Below are positions 1 through 7,743 of a DNA stretch of 64,000 nucleotides, one piece after another (the stretch's first letter is position 1; each line of letters starts with the position of its first letter). The notes under the pieces were generated by a model. The model was not told where the DNA came from and did no database searches. It saw only the letters and a program-made list of their open reading frames with translations. The position numbers were made by a program, and so were the translations under genes. Source of the DNA: Bacteroidales bacterium UBA5197 (GTDB lineage: Bacteria; Bacteroidota; Bacteroidia; Bacteroidales; Lentimicrobiaceae); the NCBI GenBank assembly GCA_002412885.1, contig DHVX01000061.1:245564-309563 (forward strand), given 5' to 3'.

Positions 1-1
1 G

Positions 2-1219
2 GTAACGGCTCCATCAAGCAAAAGCATGACACAAAGAGCCATTGCAGCCGCCATGTTGTGCACAGGAACCTCAACCTTAAAGAATGTTTCAGATTGCAAC
101 GACTCGCTGGCCGCACTTGAAATGATTCAGAAACTCGGCGCTGAAATTGTGCCGGGCGGTGATGAAGTCACGATCATGGGTGGATTCCTGTTGCGGAGTC
201 AGCAATTGAATTGTGGCGAATCCGGGCTTGCAATGCGCATGTTCGCACCCATTGCTGCGCTTCACCGAAAAGAAATCACATTTACAGGTGAAGGCTCGCT
301 TACCAAACGTCCGGTGGGAATGATCGGCGAAGCACTCACCCAATTGGGTGCTGGTTTTAATTCACAAAATGGCTTACTCCCCTTTTCGGTAAACGGACCT
401 TTGCAGGGAGGAAAGGCTACGATTAACGGATCAGTCAGCTCCCAACTCCTCACAGGTCTGCTGATGGCGCTTCCTCTAGCAGGAAACGATTCGGAAGTTA
501 CAGTCGTAAATCTGAAAAGCAAACCCTATGTTTCCATGACCATAAAGTTGCTTGAAGATTTTGGAATATCTGTTCAGAACCGCAACTTTGAATCATTCCT
601 GATCCCCGGAAACCAGAAATATATCGCCAGAGAATACACCATAGAAGGCGATTGGAGTGGCGCGGCTTTTTTACTGGTTGCAGGTGCCATCAATGGAAAC
701 CTTACAGCGAAAGGAATTAACCAAAGCAGCGAACAATCAGACAAAGCCATTCTTGACGTGCTGAAAATGACCGGCGCGCAGATGAAAATCGATTCTGATT
801 TTGTGGAAATTCAGAAATCAGAACTGCAGGCTTTTTCGTTTGATGCCACCGAATGCCCTGATCTCTTTCCGCCACTTGCGGCATTGGCTGCTTACTGCAA
901 AGGGACTTCAAACATTCAAGGCGTGGAAAGGCTTCTCCACAAGGAAAGCAACCGGGCTGTTGCCATACAGCAGGAACTCTCGAAATTGGGGATTGAAGTC
1001 CTGATTAAGGATAATGTTATGTCAATTAAAGGTGGCAATGTTTCTGAAGCATTTGTATATTCGCACAACGATCACCGTATTGCTATGATGGCTGCTGTAA
1101 TGGCTTTGGGCGCGGATGGGCCTGTTTCAATTCAGGATTCTGAATGCGTGGCAAAATCCTACCCGGGCTTTTTCGCAGACCTTGAAAAACTCGGCGCAGG
1201 TATTGGAGAGAGTAACTAA
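2..1219 (+). CDS. aroA: 3-phosphoshikimate 1-carboxyvinyltransferase (EPSP synthase), 5'-truncated by the window edge
   Basis: Joins shikimate-3-phosphate and phosphoenolpyruvate in the sixth step of chorismate synthesis, in the cytoplasm. The frame stays open to the left edge and reads VTAPSSKSMTQRA, which is the N-terminal phosphate-binding motif of the family, so the true start lies before the window and the ATG at 26 is internal. Further family blocks are visible: NCGESGLAMRMF, the GSVSSQLLTGLLMALP segment, and near the C-terminus NDHRIAMMAAVMALGADGPV. Stop TAA at 1217-1219. aroC follows in the same direction after a 369-bp gap rich in repeats, so the two may be cotranscribed but are not tightly coupled. 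Identification is secure; only the first few residues are missing. Confidence 0.96.
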   Translation, partial: VTAPSSKSMTQRAIAAAMLCTGTSTLKNVSDCNDSLAALEMIQKLGAEIVPGGDEVTIMGGFLLRSQQLNCGESGLAMRMFAPIAALHRKEITFTGEGSLTKRPVGMIGEALTQLGAGFNSQNGLLPFSVNGPLQGGKATINGSVSSQLLTGLLMALPLAGNDSEVTVVNLKSKPYVSMTIKLLEDFGISVQNRNFESFLIPGNQKYIAREYTIEGDWSGAAFLLVAGAINGNLTAKGINQSSEQSDKAILDVLKMTGAQMKIDSDFVEIQKSELQAFSFDATECPDLFPPLAALAAYCKGTSNIQGVERLLHKESNRAVAIQQELSKLGIEVLIKDNVMSIKGGNVSEAFVYSHNDHRIAMMAAVMALGADGPVSIQDSECVAKSYPGFFADLEKLGAGIGESN

Positions 1220-1264
1220 GTGAAACTGTCGAAATAACTTTCTCACTTGAGTACCCGATCAAAT

Positions 1265-1480
1265 TGGACTTTCTGCAAACTAATGTGTCAAAAAAGATGA
1301 AAGTAATCGTCCCCCTGGTGTCTGAGCCTGGTCGAAGGCCAAAAGGGGGAAAAGAGAGGGATATAAAGAGTATATTTCTTGAGTTCCATTAAACAGGACT
1401 TTACAGCAAAACAAATGTGTCTCAAAAGACGAAAGTAATCGTCCCCCTTTTCCAAAAGGGGGAAAAGAGGGGGATACAAA
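1265..1480. repeat. Imperfect tandem duplication filling the aroA-aroC gap
   Basis: Two copies of a roughly 110-bp element start at about 1265 and 1395. Both contain a GGACTTT..GCAAA segment, an AATGTGTC..AAAAGA segment and GAAAGTAATCGTCCCCC, then an AAAAGGGGGAAAAGAG tail. In the second copy 1443-1451 and 1454-1462 form a perfect 9-bp hairpin with a 2-base loop. In the first copy the hairpin is split by an insertion near 1319-1337 that reads like the common dispersed motif CTGAG..GTCGAAGG. The 369-bp gap (1220-1588) holds no credible gene. The element is probably a non-autonomous dispersed repeat; a role in termination or mRNA processing is possible but not shown. Confidence 0.6.
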
Positions 1481-1588
1481 GAATGTCTTATTTGAGGAAG
1501 TTAATTTGATATTCCTACTAAGGAAAAATATAAGCCAGACTTTCTGGCAACAGAAAATTGAAGTGAATTTTAAAGTAAAAGCCGGAAT

Positions 1589-2566
1589 ATGAACACAATC
1601 GGACGAATTTTTCGCGTAAGCATATTTGGAGAATCACATGGAGAAGGCATCGGTGTAGTGATTGACGGAGTACCACCGGGAATTCCGTTAACTGAAACTG
1701 ATTTTCTGGCCGACCTTTCAAGGCGCAGAAGCGGAGCGGCTGGCACCACCCCCCGCATAGAACCCGATCTGCCAAAACTGATGAGTGGCGTATGGAACGG
1801 ATTTACAACCGGTGCTCCGCTATCGGTTTTCTTCGAAAATACAAACACCAAATCAGCCGATTACGACAACCTGCGCGACATTCCTCGTCCCGGTCATTCT
1901 GATTTTACTGCCAGAATAAAATTCAAAGGCTATGCCGATCCTCGTGGCGGAGGGCATTTCTCGGGACGAATCACCCTCGGGCTGGTTGCTGCCGGCGTAG
2001 TTGCAAAAAAAATTATTGATCCTGTGTTTGTCAGTTCTCAGATTCTGGAACTTGGAGGAGATTCCGATATTGCCAGAGCCATCGAAAACATTACAGGAAC
2101 AGGCGATTCAATTGGCGGAATTATTCAGATCACCGCCACAAATATGTCGCAGGGTTTGGGCGAACCATTTTTTGGAAGTGTGGAATCAACCATCAGTCAA
2201 CTGATATTTTCGATACCGGCAATCAAAGGAATTGAATTTGGTTCGGGATTCAGCGCTGCCCGTATGCGGGGAAGTCAGCACAACGATACTTACATCAACA
2301 CCGAAGGAAAGACTCTCACCAACAATGCAGCCGGAATAAACGGCGGCATCACCAATGGAAACGACCTTGTTTTCAGAATTGTTGTAAAACCAACCTCCAG
2401 CATTTCACTGCCTCAGGAAACCATTAATATGAAAACCGGAAAGATTGAAACCCTGAAAATCGAAGGACGCCATGATGTCTGCATCGCTTTGCGCGTGCCT
2501 GTGGTTGCAGAGGCAGCAGCAGCAATTGGTCTTGCAGATTTATTTCTGTTGAGTAATAGCCATTGA
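1589..2566 (+). CDS. aroC: Chorismate synthase
   Basis: Converts EPSP to chorismate, the branch point for aromatic amino acids, folate and quinones, using reduced FMN. The protein opens with the family signature GRIFRVSIFGESHG (first conserved His of the active site) and carries RRRSGAAGTTPRIEPD, the RPGHSDF block and GGGHFSGRITLG. The C-terminal RHDVCIALRVPVVAEA block holds the second conserved region. At 325 residues it is slightly short but all the core blocks are present. The start ATG at 1589 directly precedes the conserved N-terminus. It lies downstream of aroA, a common pairing in this phylum. A convergent Moco gene ends 14 bp after the stop. Confidence 0.97.
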   Translation: MNTIGRIFRVSIFGESHGEGIGVVIDGVPPGIPLTETDFLADLSRRRSGAAGTTPRIEPDLPKLMSGVWNGFTTGAPLSVFFENTNTKSADYDNLRDIPRPGHSDFTARIKFKGYADPRGGGHFSGRITLGLVAAGVVAKKIIDPVFVSSQILELGGDSDIARAIENITGTGDSIGGIIQITATNMSQGLGEPFFGSVESTISQLIFSIPAIKGIEFGSGFSAARMRGSQHNDTYINTEGKTLTNNAAGINGGITNGNDLVFRIVVKPTSSISLPQETINMKTGKIETLKIEGRHDVCIALRVPVVAEAAAAIGLADLFLLSNSH

Positions 2567-2579
2567 TAGAAGGTAAATT

Positions 2580-3503
2580 CTAATGCATATCCAGGCCATT
2601 CAGCATAAAAACGCTGTGTCGTATGGTTTTGGTGATTTCGGCAAGATATTCCTCAACAGCTTTTACACTTCCGGGAAGCGTATAAACAAGTGTATTGCCA
2701 ATCACTCCGGCTACACTTCTGCTAACCAATGCATTGGGTTTTTCGGCACCGTATTTAACACGGATTAAATCCATTATTCCCGGAATTTCCTTCGTGAGCA
2801 TCGGCTTGATCACATCAACGGTAAAATCGCGGGGACCAATGCCTGTGCCTCCCGTGGTGATGAGAATATCTGAACCTGCGGCATCTTTAATGTGCTGATA
2901 CAACAAATCGGCATCATCAGGAATAACCACCCTCTCAATATCCGCTTTCCAGCCCTGTGAGGTAAAATACTCATCAATCAGCTGCACAACCCGCGGACCG
3001 CTGCGATCCTCGTACTCACCTGCCGAAGCGCGATCGCTCAGGGTAATTACTTTTACTTTAAATACCTTGGGGATGTATTCAACCGTATCGCCATCCTTTA
3101 TAATTCCCGGATTCAGCACGCGGCAAAAAATCCCTTCTTTGGGCATCACACAATTGCCGACTTCACGATAAATCGCGCAACCATCTCCATGGCATTTCTT
3201 GCCGATCTGGGTAACCTCGAGCAAAACATCGCCAATGACAAACCTATCGAGCGGATGCGTTTCATACAGAACGATACCTTCGGTGGTGATGTTTTCGGCA
3301 AATTCGCCGTATTGAAGTGCTCTTCCGGCAGTGATTTCAAATTTCCTGAAACTCTCTGTCCCCAAAAGGCTAACCTGCCGGTGCCATTTTCCGGCATGTG
3401 CATCGCCGGCCACGCCATTACTATTCAATTCAATTTGTCCGACAGGAACTTTTACTGTTCCTTTCTTCTCTGAAATGTTTACTGAAATTACCTTGATTTT
3501 CAT
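2580..3503 (-). CDS. MOSC domain-MoaB/MogA fusion protein of molybdenum cofactor metabolism
   Basis: A 307-residue fusion. Residues about 1-145 form a MOSC domain (family known to bind sulfur or Moco through a conserved Cys): GVAGDAHAGKWHRQVSLL, then KKCHGDGCAIY and the MPKEGIFCRVLNPG segment. Residues about 150-305 form a MoaB/MogA domain, the molybdopterin adenylyltransferase fold: VITLSDRASAGEYEDRSGP, ITTGGTGIGPRDFT and TLPGSVKAVEEYL. The MoaB part would activate molybdopterin with ATP before molybdate insertion; the MOSC part may carry sulfur or sort Moco. It is the last gene of a minus-strand Moco operon, 200 bp after the membrane-protein gene; the repeats in that gap leave cotranscription unproven. 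This fusion is known in other Bacteroidota. Confidence 0.9.
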   Translation of the reverse strand: MKIKVISVNISEKKGTVKVPVGQIELNSNGVAGDAHAGKWHRQVSLLGTESFRKFEITAGRALQYGEFAENITTEGIVLYETHPLDRFVIGDVLLEVTQIGKKCHGDGCAIYREVGNCVMPKEGIFCRVLNPGIIKDGDTVEYIPKVFKVKVITLSDRASAGEYEDRSGPRVVQLIDEYFTSQGWKADIERVVIPDDADLLYQHIKDAAGSDILITTGGTGIGPRDFTVDVIKPMLTKEIPGIMDLIRVKYGAEKPNALVSRSVAGVIGNTLVYTLPGSVKAVEEYLAEITKTIRHSVFMLNGLDMH

Positions 3504-3550
3504 TACTGTTGGTATTGAATTTGATTTTTTTTGTGATTAAGCGTTTAAAC

Positions 3551-3691
3551 ACTTCGACTCCGCTTTCTTTAAAAAAACACTTTCCCGCACGTGCGGGACT
3601 CAGTGTGACATTCGTGTTAAGTTAGCGTTACTTCTTTTTATTGCCCTCACAATCATTTTATTACGAAGTCATCCTGAGCGGAGTCGAAGGA
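3551..3691. repeat. Pair of inverted dispersed repeats, one interrupted by a palindromic insert
   Basis: The 13-mer CTTCGACTCCGCT at 3552-3564 recurs as its exact reverse complement at 3677-3689, inside GTCATCCTGAGCGGAGTCGAAGGA (3668-3691), a dispersed intergenic motif seen in many bacterial genomes. In the left copy the motif is cut after CCGCT, continues at 3599 with CTCAGTGTGAC, and the roughly 34-bp insert ends in a perfect 16-bp palindrome (TCCCGCAC/GTGCGGGA, 3583-3598). The gap 3504-3703 otherwise holds no gene. Confidence 0.6.
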
Positions 3692-3703
3692 TACTTATTC
3701 ATT

Positions 3704-4174
3704 TTAGTCTTCCCCGTTTCCCTTTGCTTCATGGTAAAGTATTCCTGCATTTACAAACATCATTGCCGACATAAACAAAGAGCCACTCAGCGCGATGTAA
3801 AAAATTCCCTGCATGAAAACCGGGATAACCTCATAACGGGCAAAAAGAATTCCGGCAGAAGCCATTACAGCGATCAACAGGTAACTTTTCCATCCGAAAA
3901 AGGCAAAAAGACATGGATTTTTCTGTTCCATGTCGGCTATACGCTGAATGTACTTTCGGCTGACTTTCAGAAATACAAAATTGAAGAAAACTGCAAATCC
4001 AATGAGCCCGAGTACAATTTCTATCCACAACGGAAACGGACCTTCAGGAACATACAAAACGGCCAGTTTAAAAACCCTGAACGCCGCATAAACCCATACA
4101 GCAGCTGCCAGAAAGAACAGCCATCTCTTTGGTACAGCAGGTTTAAAAACTGCACTTTTTGGACGGGATTTCAT
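3704..4174 (-). CDS. Four-helix membrane protein of unknown function in the Moco operon
   Basis: 156 residues with a short basic N-terminus and four hydrophobic stretches that look like membrane helices: about residues 18-40 (WLFFLAAAVWVYAAFRVF), 48-70 (WIEIVLGLIGFAVFFNFVF), 93-110 (SYLLIAVMASAGILFA) and 117-142 (MQGIFYIALSGSLFMSAMMFV). A cytoplasmic loop between helices 2 and 3 holds several charged residues. I do not recognise a named family. Its start overlaps the moaC stop by 4 bp (ATGA), so the two are translationally coupled and a role near molybdenum metabolism or a Mo enzyme is an inference from position only. No metal-binding His or Cys cluster is visible, which argues against a molybdate permease. 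Confidence 0.75.
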   Translation of the reverse strand: MKSRPKSAVFKPAVPKRWLFFLAAAVWVYAAFRVFKLAVLYVPEGPFPLWIEIVLGLIGFAVFFNFVFLKVSRKYIQRIADMEQKNPCLFAFFGWKSYLLIAVMASAGILFARYEVIPVFMQGIFYIALSGSLFMSAMMFVNAGILYHEAKGNGED

Positions 4175-4641
4175 GATTCGAGATCAGTTTTTACTTTTTC
4201 AATCAGACTTATATCGCTGATTATCATATTTTTATCAACAGCCTTACACATGTCGTAAATGGTAAGCAGAGCCACACTTACAGCTGTCAGGGCTTCCATT
4301 TCCACACCAGTTTGTCCGAGACAGCGCGCAGTAGCAGATACCTCAACACCAGTTTCGGTCAATTGAGTTTTTACTTCAACTTTTGTCAGCTGCAGCGGAT
4401 GGCAAAGCGGAATCAACCGACTGGTTTCCTTGGCCGCCTGAATGCCTGAAATTTCCGCAACGGTAAGCACATCGCCCTTTTTCAATTCGTTTTCACGGAT
4501 AAGGCTAACGGTCTCCTCTGAAAGCAGAATCCGTCCTTTGGCAATGGCAGTGCGATGCTGCAGGGGCTTATCACCCACATCCACCATATTGGCTTTGCCC
4601 TTGTCGTTGGTATGTGAAAATCTGCTCATATTTTCGCTCAT
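4171..4641 (-). CDS. moaC: Cyclic pyranopterin monophosphate synthase accessory protein MoaC
   Basis: Works with MoaA to turn GTP into cyclic pyranopterin monophosphate, the first step of Moco synthesis. The reading FSHTNDKGKANMVDVGDKP is the family N-terminus; the substrate-binding blocks LIPLCHPLQLTKVEV and GVEMEALTAVSVALLTIYDMCKAVDK are intact, including the conserved C-H-P and the MEAL segment. At 156 residues it is the usual length. Two Met codons are possible, at 4641 and 4629 (MSRFSHTN); the second matches other MoaC N-termini better. The 3' end overlaps the next gene by 4 bp. moaA ends 252 bp upstream, across a repeat-rich gap. Confidence 0.96.
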   Translation of the reverse strand: MSENMSRFSHTNDKGKANMVDVGDKPLQHRTAIAKGRILLSEETVSLIRENELKKGDVLTVAEISGIQAAKETSRLIPLCHPLQLTKVEVKTQLTETGVEVSATARCLGQTGVEMEALTAVSVALLTIYDMCKAVDKNMIISDISLIEKVKTDLES

Positions 4642-4893
4642 GCTATTTTTTTCTTTTCAATTCTCTTTGAATCCCTGAACTCTTGACGAAGGGCACTTTT
4701 CATTTTTCACTTTTCACTCCTAATATCCACCTCATCCGCCCTTCGGGCACCTTCTCCTCAAGGAGAAGGACGCTCTGATTTGGCATTTTTGCAATTAATT
4801 ACAATGACCTCCGGTCAATCATTTAATTTATTTTTCATTTTTCACTTTTCACTTTCTCCTTGTCTCCCCGTCTCCCCGTCCCCTTGTCCCAAA
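4642..4893. repeat. Repeat-filled spacer between moaA and moaC
   Basis: No gene. The spacer contains CACTTTTCATTTTTCAC-type runs at 4694-4720 and 4831-4859, a CTCATCCGCCCTTCGGGCACC motif (4731-4751) followed by an 8-bp perfect hairpin (4751-4758 with 4761-4768), and short TCTCCCCG iterations near 4864-4880. The same CACTTTTCATTTTTCA string occurs, inverted, at the very right edge of the window (63984-64000). These look like dispersed intergenic repeats that have invaded an operon. Confidence 0.6.
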
Positions 4894-5694
4894 TCATCCT
4901 CCAATATTATAAAACTCCCCGCTCAGATTCATACTTCCGCAGGCAGGTTTTTCTTCAATCGCTTTTCGTATCGCTGCCTCTGCGCCTAGTTGTCTGACAT
5001 CAAACTCAATTCCATTAAATAAACACGGCATCAATTTACCATTGGCTGTGAGCCTTAAGCGATTACAGGTACTGCAATCACCGCCGGAGCCACCTTCAAC
5101 CACCGAAAAATGACCTTCCGTCAGGCTCATCTGATGGATAAACCGAACCTGAAGTCCATTGTCAATACAATAAGCTGCAACCATTTGTGCATCAGGCTCA
5201 TCGGATGAATGCTGAACCACACAGTTAATTTTGACAGGAAAAAGACCAGCATCTTTTGCAGCTTTAATCCCGTTCAAAACATCTTCCAGTTTCCCTCCAC
5301 GGGTAATTTTCCGGTACTTTTCTGAATCCAGTGTATCGAGACTGATGTTAATCCGGTTCAGGCCAGCTGCTTTCAGTTGATCGGCGTAGCGGGCCAGATA
5401 GGTTCCGTTGCTTGTCATCGAAAGATCATCAATTCCCGGAATTTCAGCAAGCATTTTAACCAGATCAACCACTCCTTTCCTAACCAAAGGTTCACCTCCG
5501 GTAATTCTCACTTTGGAAACACCCAAAGCAACAGCAACTTTTGTTACCTCTGCAATTTCTTCAAACGACAGTATATCTGAATGTTGCAGCATTTCAAAGC
5601 CTTCCTCAGGCATGCAGTATGAGCATCGCAGGTTGCAACGGTCGGTTATCGAAATCCGAAGGTAGTTAATTCTTCTATTGTAGTTGTCGTACAT
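4894..5694 (-). CDS. moaA: GTP 3',8-cyclase MoaA, short form
   Basis: Radical SAM enzyme that rearranges GTP to 3',8-cyclo-GTP for Moco. The N-terminal SAM cluster motif is clear (CNLRCSYC, residues about 18-25), followed by KVRITGGEPLVRKG and the NISLDTLD block. The second cluster motif is also present (CSTC..CL, near residue 215), and the protein ends in the family's C-terminal Gly-Gly (YNIGG). It has 266 residues against about 320-330 usually: after VRFIHQMSLTEGHFSVVEGG the text runs straight into the second cluster, so roughly 50 residues between them are missing. All catalytic elements remain, so it is probably active. It overlaps the moeA 3' end by 20 bp. Confidence 0.92.
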   Translation of the reverse strand: MYDNYNRRINYLRISITDRCNLRCSYCMPEEGFEMLQHSDILSFEEIAEVTKVAVALGVSKVRITGGEPLVRKGVVDLVKMLAEIPGIDDLSMTSNGTYLARYADQLKAAGLNRINISLDTLDSEKYRKITRGGKLEDVLNGIKAAKDAGLFPVKINCVVQHSSDEPDAQMVAAYCIDNGLQVRFIHQMSLTEGHFSVVEGGSGGDCSTCNRLRLTANGKLMPCLFNGIEFDVRQLGAEAAIRKAIEEKPACGSMNLSGEFYNIGG

Positions 5695-6853
5695 TCCTGT
5701 ATTCTCCTGAAGCTATTTTAATTTCGCCGATTTCAACTGCCATAATTCCGTCAGCTCCTTCATAGGCGTGTATGTGTGCAGATCCGTGATATTCAAGCGG
5801 TTCTATTTTACCCTCAGCATTTATCCTGACGGGCATAAAGGATTTTCGTTCCCCTTTTTTTCGTGTAAAATCTACGGCCATCGGCAATTTTACAACCATT
5901 GGCTTATAAGAATATCCCATTAGTCTGAATGCAAGTTGTTTTACCAGCAACTCAAACTGAACGTAAGATGATACAGGATTACCAGGCAAACCAAAGAGAA
6001 ATTTGTTTTCTCTGACTCCAAAAACGGTGGGTCTTCCGGGCTGAACGGCAATGCTTTTAAACAGTACATTCACTCCAATCTTCTCCAAAACGGCCGGCAC
6101 ATGATCAAAATCTCCCATTGAAACCCCTCCGGTAAGCAGCAAAATATCACATTGATTGAATCCTTTTTCCATCATCAGTTCAATGCTTTCAGGTGTATCA
6201 GCAGCAATGCCAAGGTAAACCGAATCAAGTCCCATTGCTTTTGCCTGCGCAATCAGCTGATGTGCATTGCTGTTGCGTATCTGGCCAGGGCGGGGTTTTA
6301 CATCCGGCTCAACCAATTCATCACCGGTTGAAATCACACCAATAATGGGGCGTTTAAAAACTGATGGCTCAGCCACGCCAACCGCAGCCAATATGGCAAT
6401 ATGATGAGGTTTGAGCAAAGTACTTTTCTGAAGAACCATTTGCCCTTCTTTCACATCTTCGGCCTGCCAGGCAATATTGGCTGAAGTTTTATCTCTGTTA
6501 AAAACTATGCTTCCATTGTGATCAACCTCAGTGTATTCAACCATTATGATGGTATCTGCACCTTCCGGAACCATGGCTCCGGTCATAATTTTGGAACAAT
6601 GCCCCTGTGCAAGCACAACTTCAGGAACCACGCCGGCAGGAATTATTTCGACAACCTCAAGCGGACCCGGCAAATCAGCACGGCGACAGGCATAACCATC
6701 CACCGCAGCTTTATTGAAAGGAGGCATCTCAACATCAGAGAATACATCATTTGCCAATATACGGCCAACAGCATCTTCAAGCCTGACCTGCTCAATCTGA
6801 GTTGTGACAGGGATTTGGTTTATAGTATCAAGCGCTTGTTCGAAAGTAATCAT
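5675..6853 (-). CDS. moeA: Molybdopterin molybdenumtransferase MoeA
   Basis: Inserts molybdate into adenylated molybdopterin to give Moco. Visible blocks: MPPFNKAAVDGYACRR, KIMTGAMVPEGADTIIMVE, GVISTGDELVEP, LTGGVSMGDFDHVP and FGLPGNPVSSYVQFELLV, all diagnostic. I choose the Met at 6853 (MITFEQALDTI), giving 392 residues; the frame is open 16 codons further but that extension is encoded by a low-complexity AAAAGACAAAAGG tandem repeat and would add a hydrophobic leader to a cytoplasmic enzyme. First gene of the minus-strand Moco operon; a TATCTTTG box lies at 7018-7011. Confidence 0.95.
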   Translation of the reverse strand: MITFEQALDTINQIPVTTQIEQVRLEDAVGRILANDVFSDVEMPPFNKAAVDGYACRRADLPGPLEVVEIIPAGVVPEVVLAQGHCSKIMTGAMVPEGADTIIMVEYTEVDHNGSIVFNRDKTSANIAWQAEDVKEGQMVLQKSTLLKPHHIAILAAVGVAEPSVFKRPIIGVISTGDELVEPDVKPRPGQIRNSNAHQLIAQAKAMGLDSVYLGIAADTPESIELMMEKGFNQCDILLLTGGVSMGDFDHVPAVLEKIGVNVLFKSIAVQPGRPTVFGVRENKFLFGLPGNPVSSYVQFELLVKQLAFRLMGYSYKPMVVKLPMAVDFTRKKGERKSFMPVRINAEGKIEPLEYHGSAHIHAYEGADGIMAVEIGEIKIASGEYRNVRQLQ

Positions 6854-6857
6854 GGTA

Positions 6858-6935
6858 AGAAGATAAAAGACAAAAGGTAAAAGACAAAAGGTAAAAGACA
6901 AAAGATAAAAGACAAAAGATAAAAGGAAAAAAGAA
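6858..6935. repeat. Short tandem repeat in the moeA leader
   Basis: About six imperfect copies of a 12-14 bp unit, AAAAGACAAAAGGT/AAAAGATAAAAG, fill the stretch between the moeA start and position 6935. On the moeA sense strand this is a T-rich leader. Such purine tracts are prone to slippage. Confidence 0.7.
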
Positions 6936-6991
6936 AAAGAAAACCTCTTACAATCTGACCTTCAATTTATTGCAACATAAAATGATATTGA

Positions 6992-7018
6992 CATTCCGCC
7001 GGAATGGTGGCAAAGATA
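6992..7018 (-). promoter_or_regulatory. Putative Moco operon promoter with a palindrome near the start site
   Basis: On the minus strand TATCTTTG (7018-7011) fits the Bacteroidota -7 consensus TAnnTTTG. Just downstream, 6992-7006 is a perfect 7-bp-arm palindrome, CATTCCG-C-CGGAATG, which would sit around the transcription start. No good -33 box is seen. The placement suits an operator, but no regulator is known from the sequence. Confidence 0.45.
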
Positions 7019-7743
7019 ATCAACCTGAGCGATATGCACAGAGAATCCTAATGGTATATTTGTGTTTTTTGAATTACAGGTTAAAATCAAACGATTAGAA
7101 TCGATTTGTCTGCCATTACCCAGTTCGCATCGAGGCGCAGAACCGGAGGTCGAAAAAGAAATTTACCCTTGAGATCATTGATCTGAAAGATCAACAGTGC
7201 GAAGCGTAAGGTATCAAGGTGGTGTTTGCATTGCAGGTGTGATAAAATACTTTTTCTCATTTTCCTGGGAGAGTTTGCTTTTTTTAACTTCAACTCATGG
7301 AATTTATAAAAGTCTTCTTCGCTGTGGTTATTTAAACAGATCAATAATAACGATCAGGATGTTTTGATTCGAGTCCCGGACTTCCGATGCCTAATATAAC
7401 ACCAATAATGAATTGCCCCATCTTCTTATTTAATGGTTAGTAACAAATATGTTAGTAACGATTTGGTTACATTGTTACAGAACGGTATTTTGCTTTATTA
7501 AATATGCCACTAACCTTCCCGATGGTAGGCAGGAGTAGTATCCCGATAGCAACCTAAACACCAAAGATCGCCAATGTACTTTTGAAAGTGATTTGTTTGG
7601 TACTGGCTTGTTCAAGGTCAGGATAGTTTTCTGTCCATCCCTTATCATGAACACAACGTTACAATCCTGATTCCTGTGTAGTCATTTTTAATGTAATTTT
7701 ACACGCCGAAACACTCCTGTTTCTGAACCTGCAAAAATACCTT
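7019..7743. other. Gene-poor region between the Moco operon and the helicase
   Basis: I see no supportable gene in these 725 bp. An 85-codon minus-strand open frame (7344-7087) has no recognisable motif. Around 7436-7475 the words GTTAGTAAC (7436-7444, 7451-7459), GGTTAC and GTTAC recur at close spacing. No tRNA cloverleaf can be drawn, although GATTCGAGTCC at about 7366-7376 looks superficially like a T-loop. Confidence 0.5.

Noticed and set aside
3641..4258. 205-codon plus-strand open frame
   Set aside because: Lies opposite the membrane-protein gene; composition is not protein-like and the minus strand has coupled ATGA starts.
7087..7344. 85-codon minus-strand open frame
   Set aside because: No motif, no clear promoter or start site, and no recognisable relative; may be a remnant but cannot be supported as a gene.
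7366..7380. T-loop-like GATTCGAGTCCC suggesting a tRNA
   Set aside because: No matching T-stem, anticodon arm or acceptor stem can be drawn around it.
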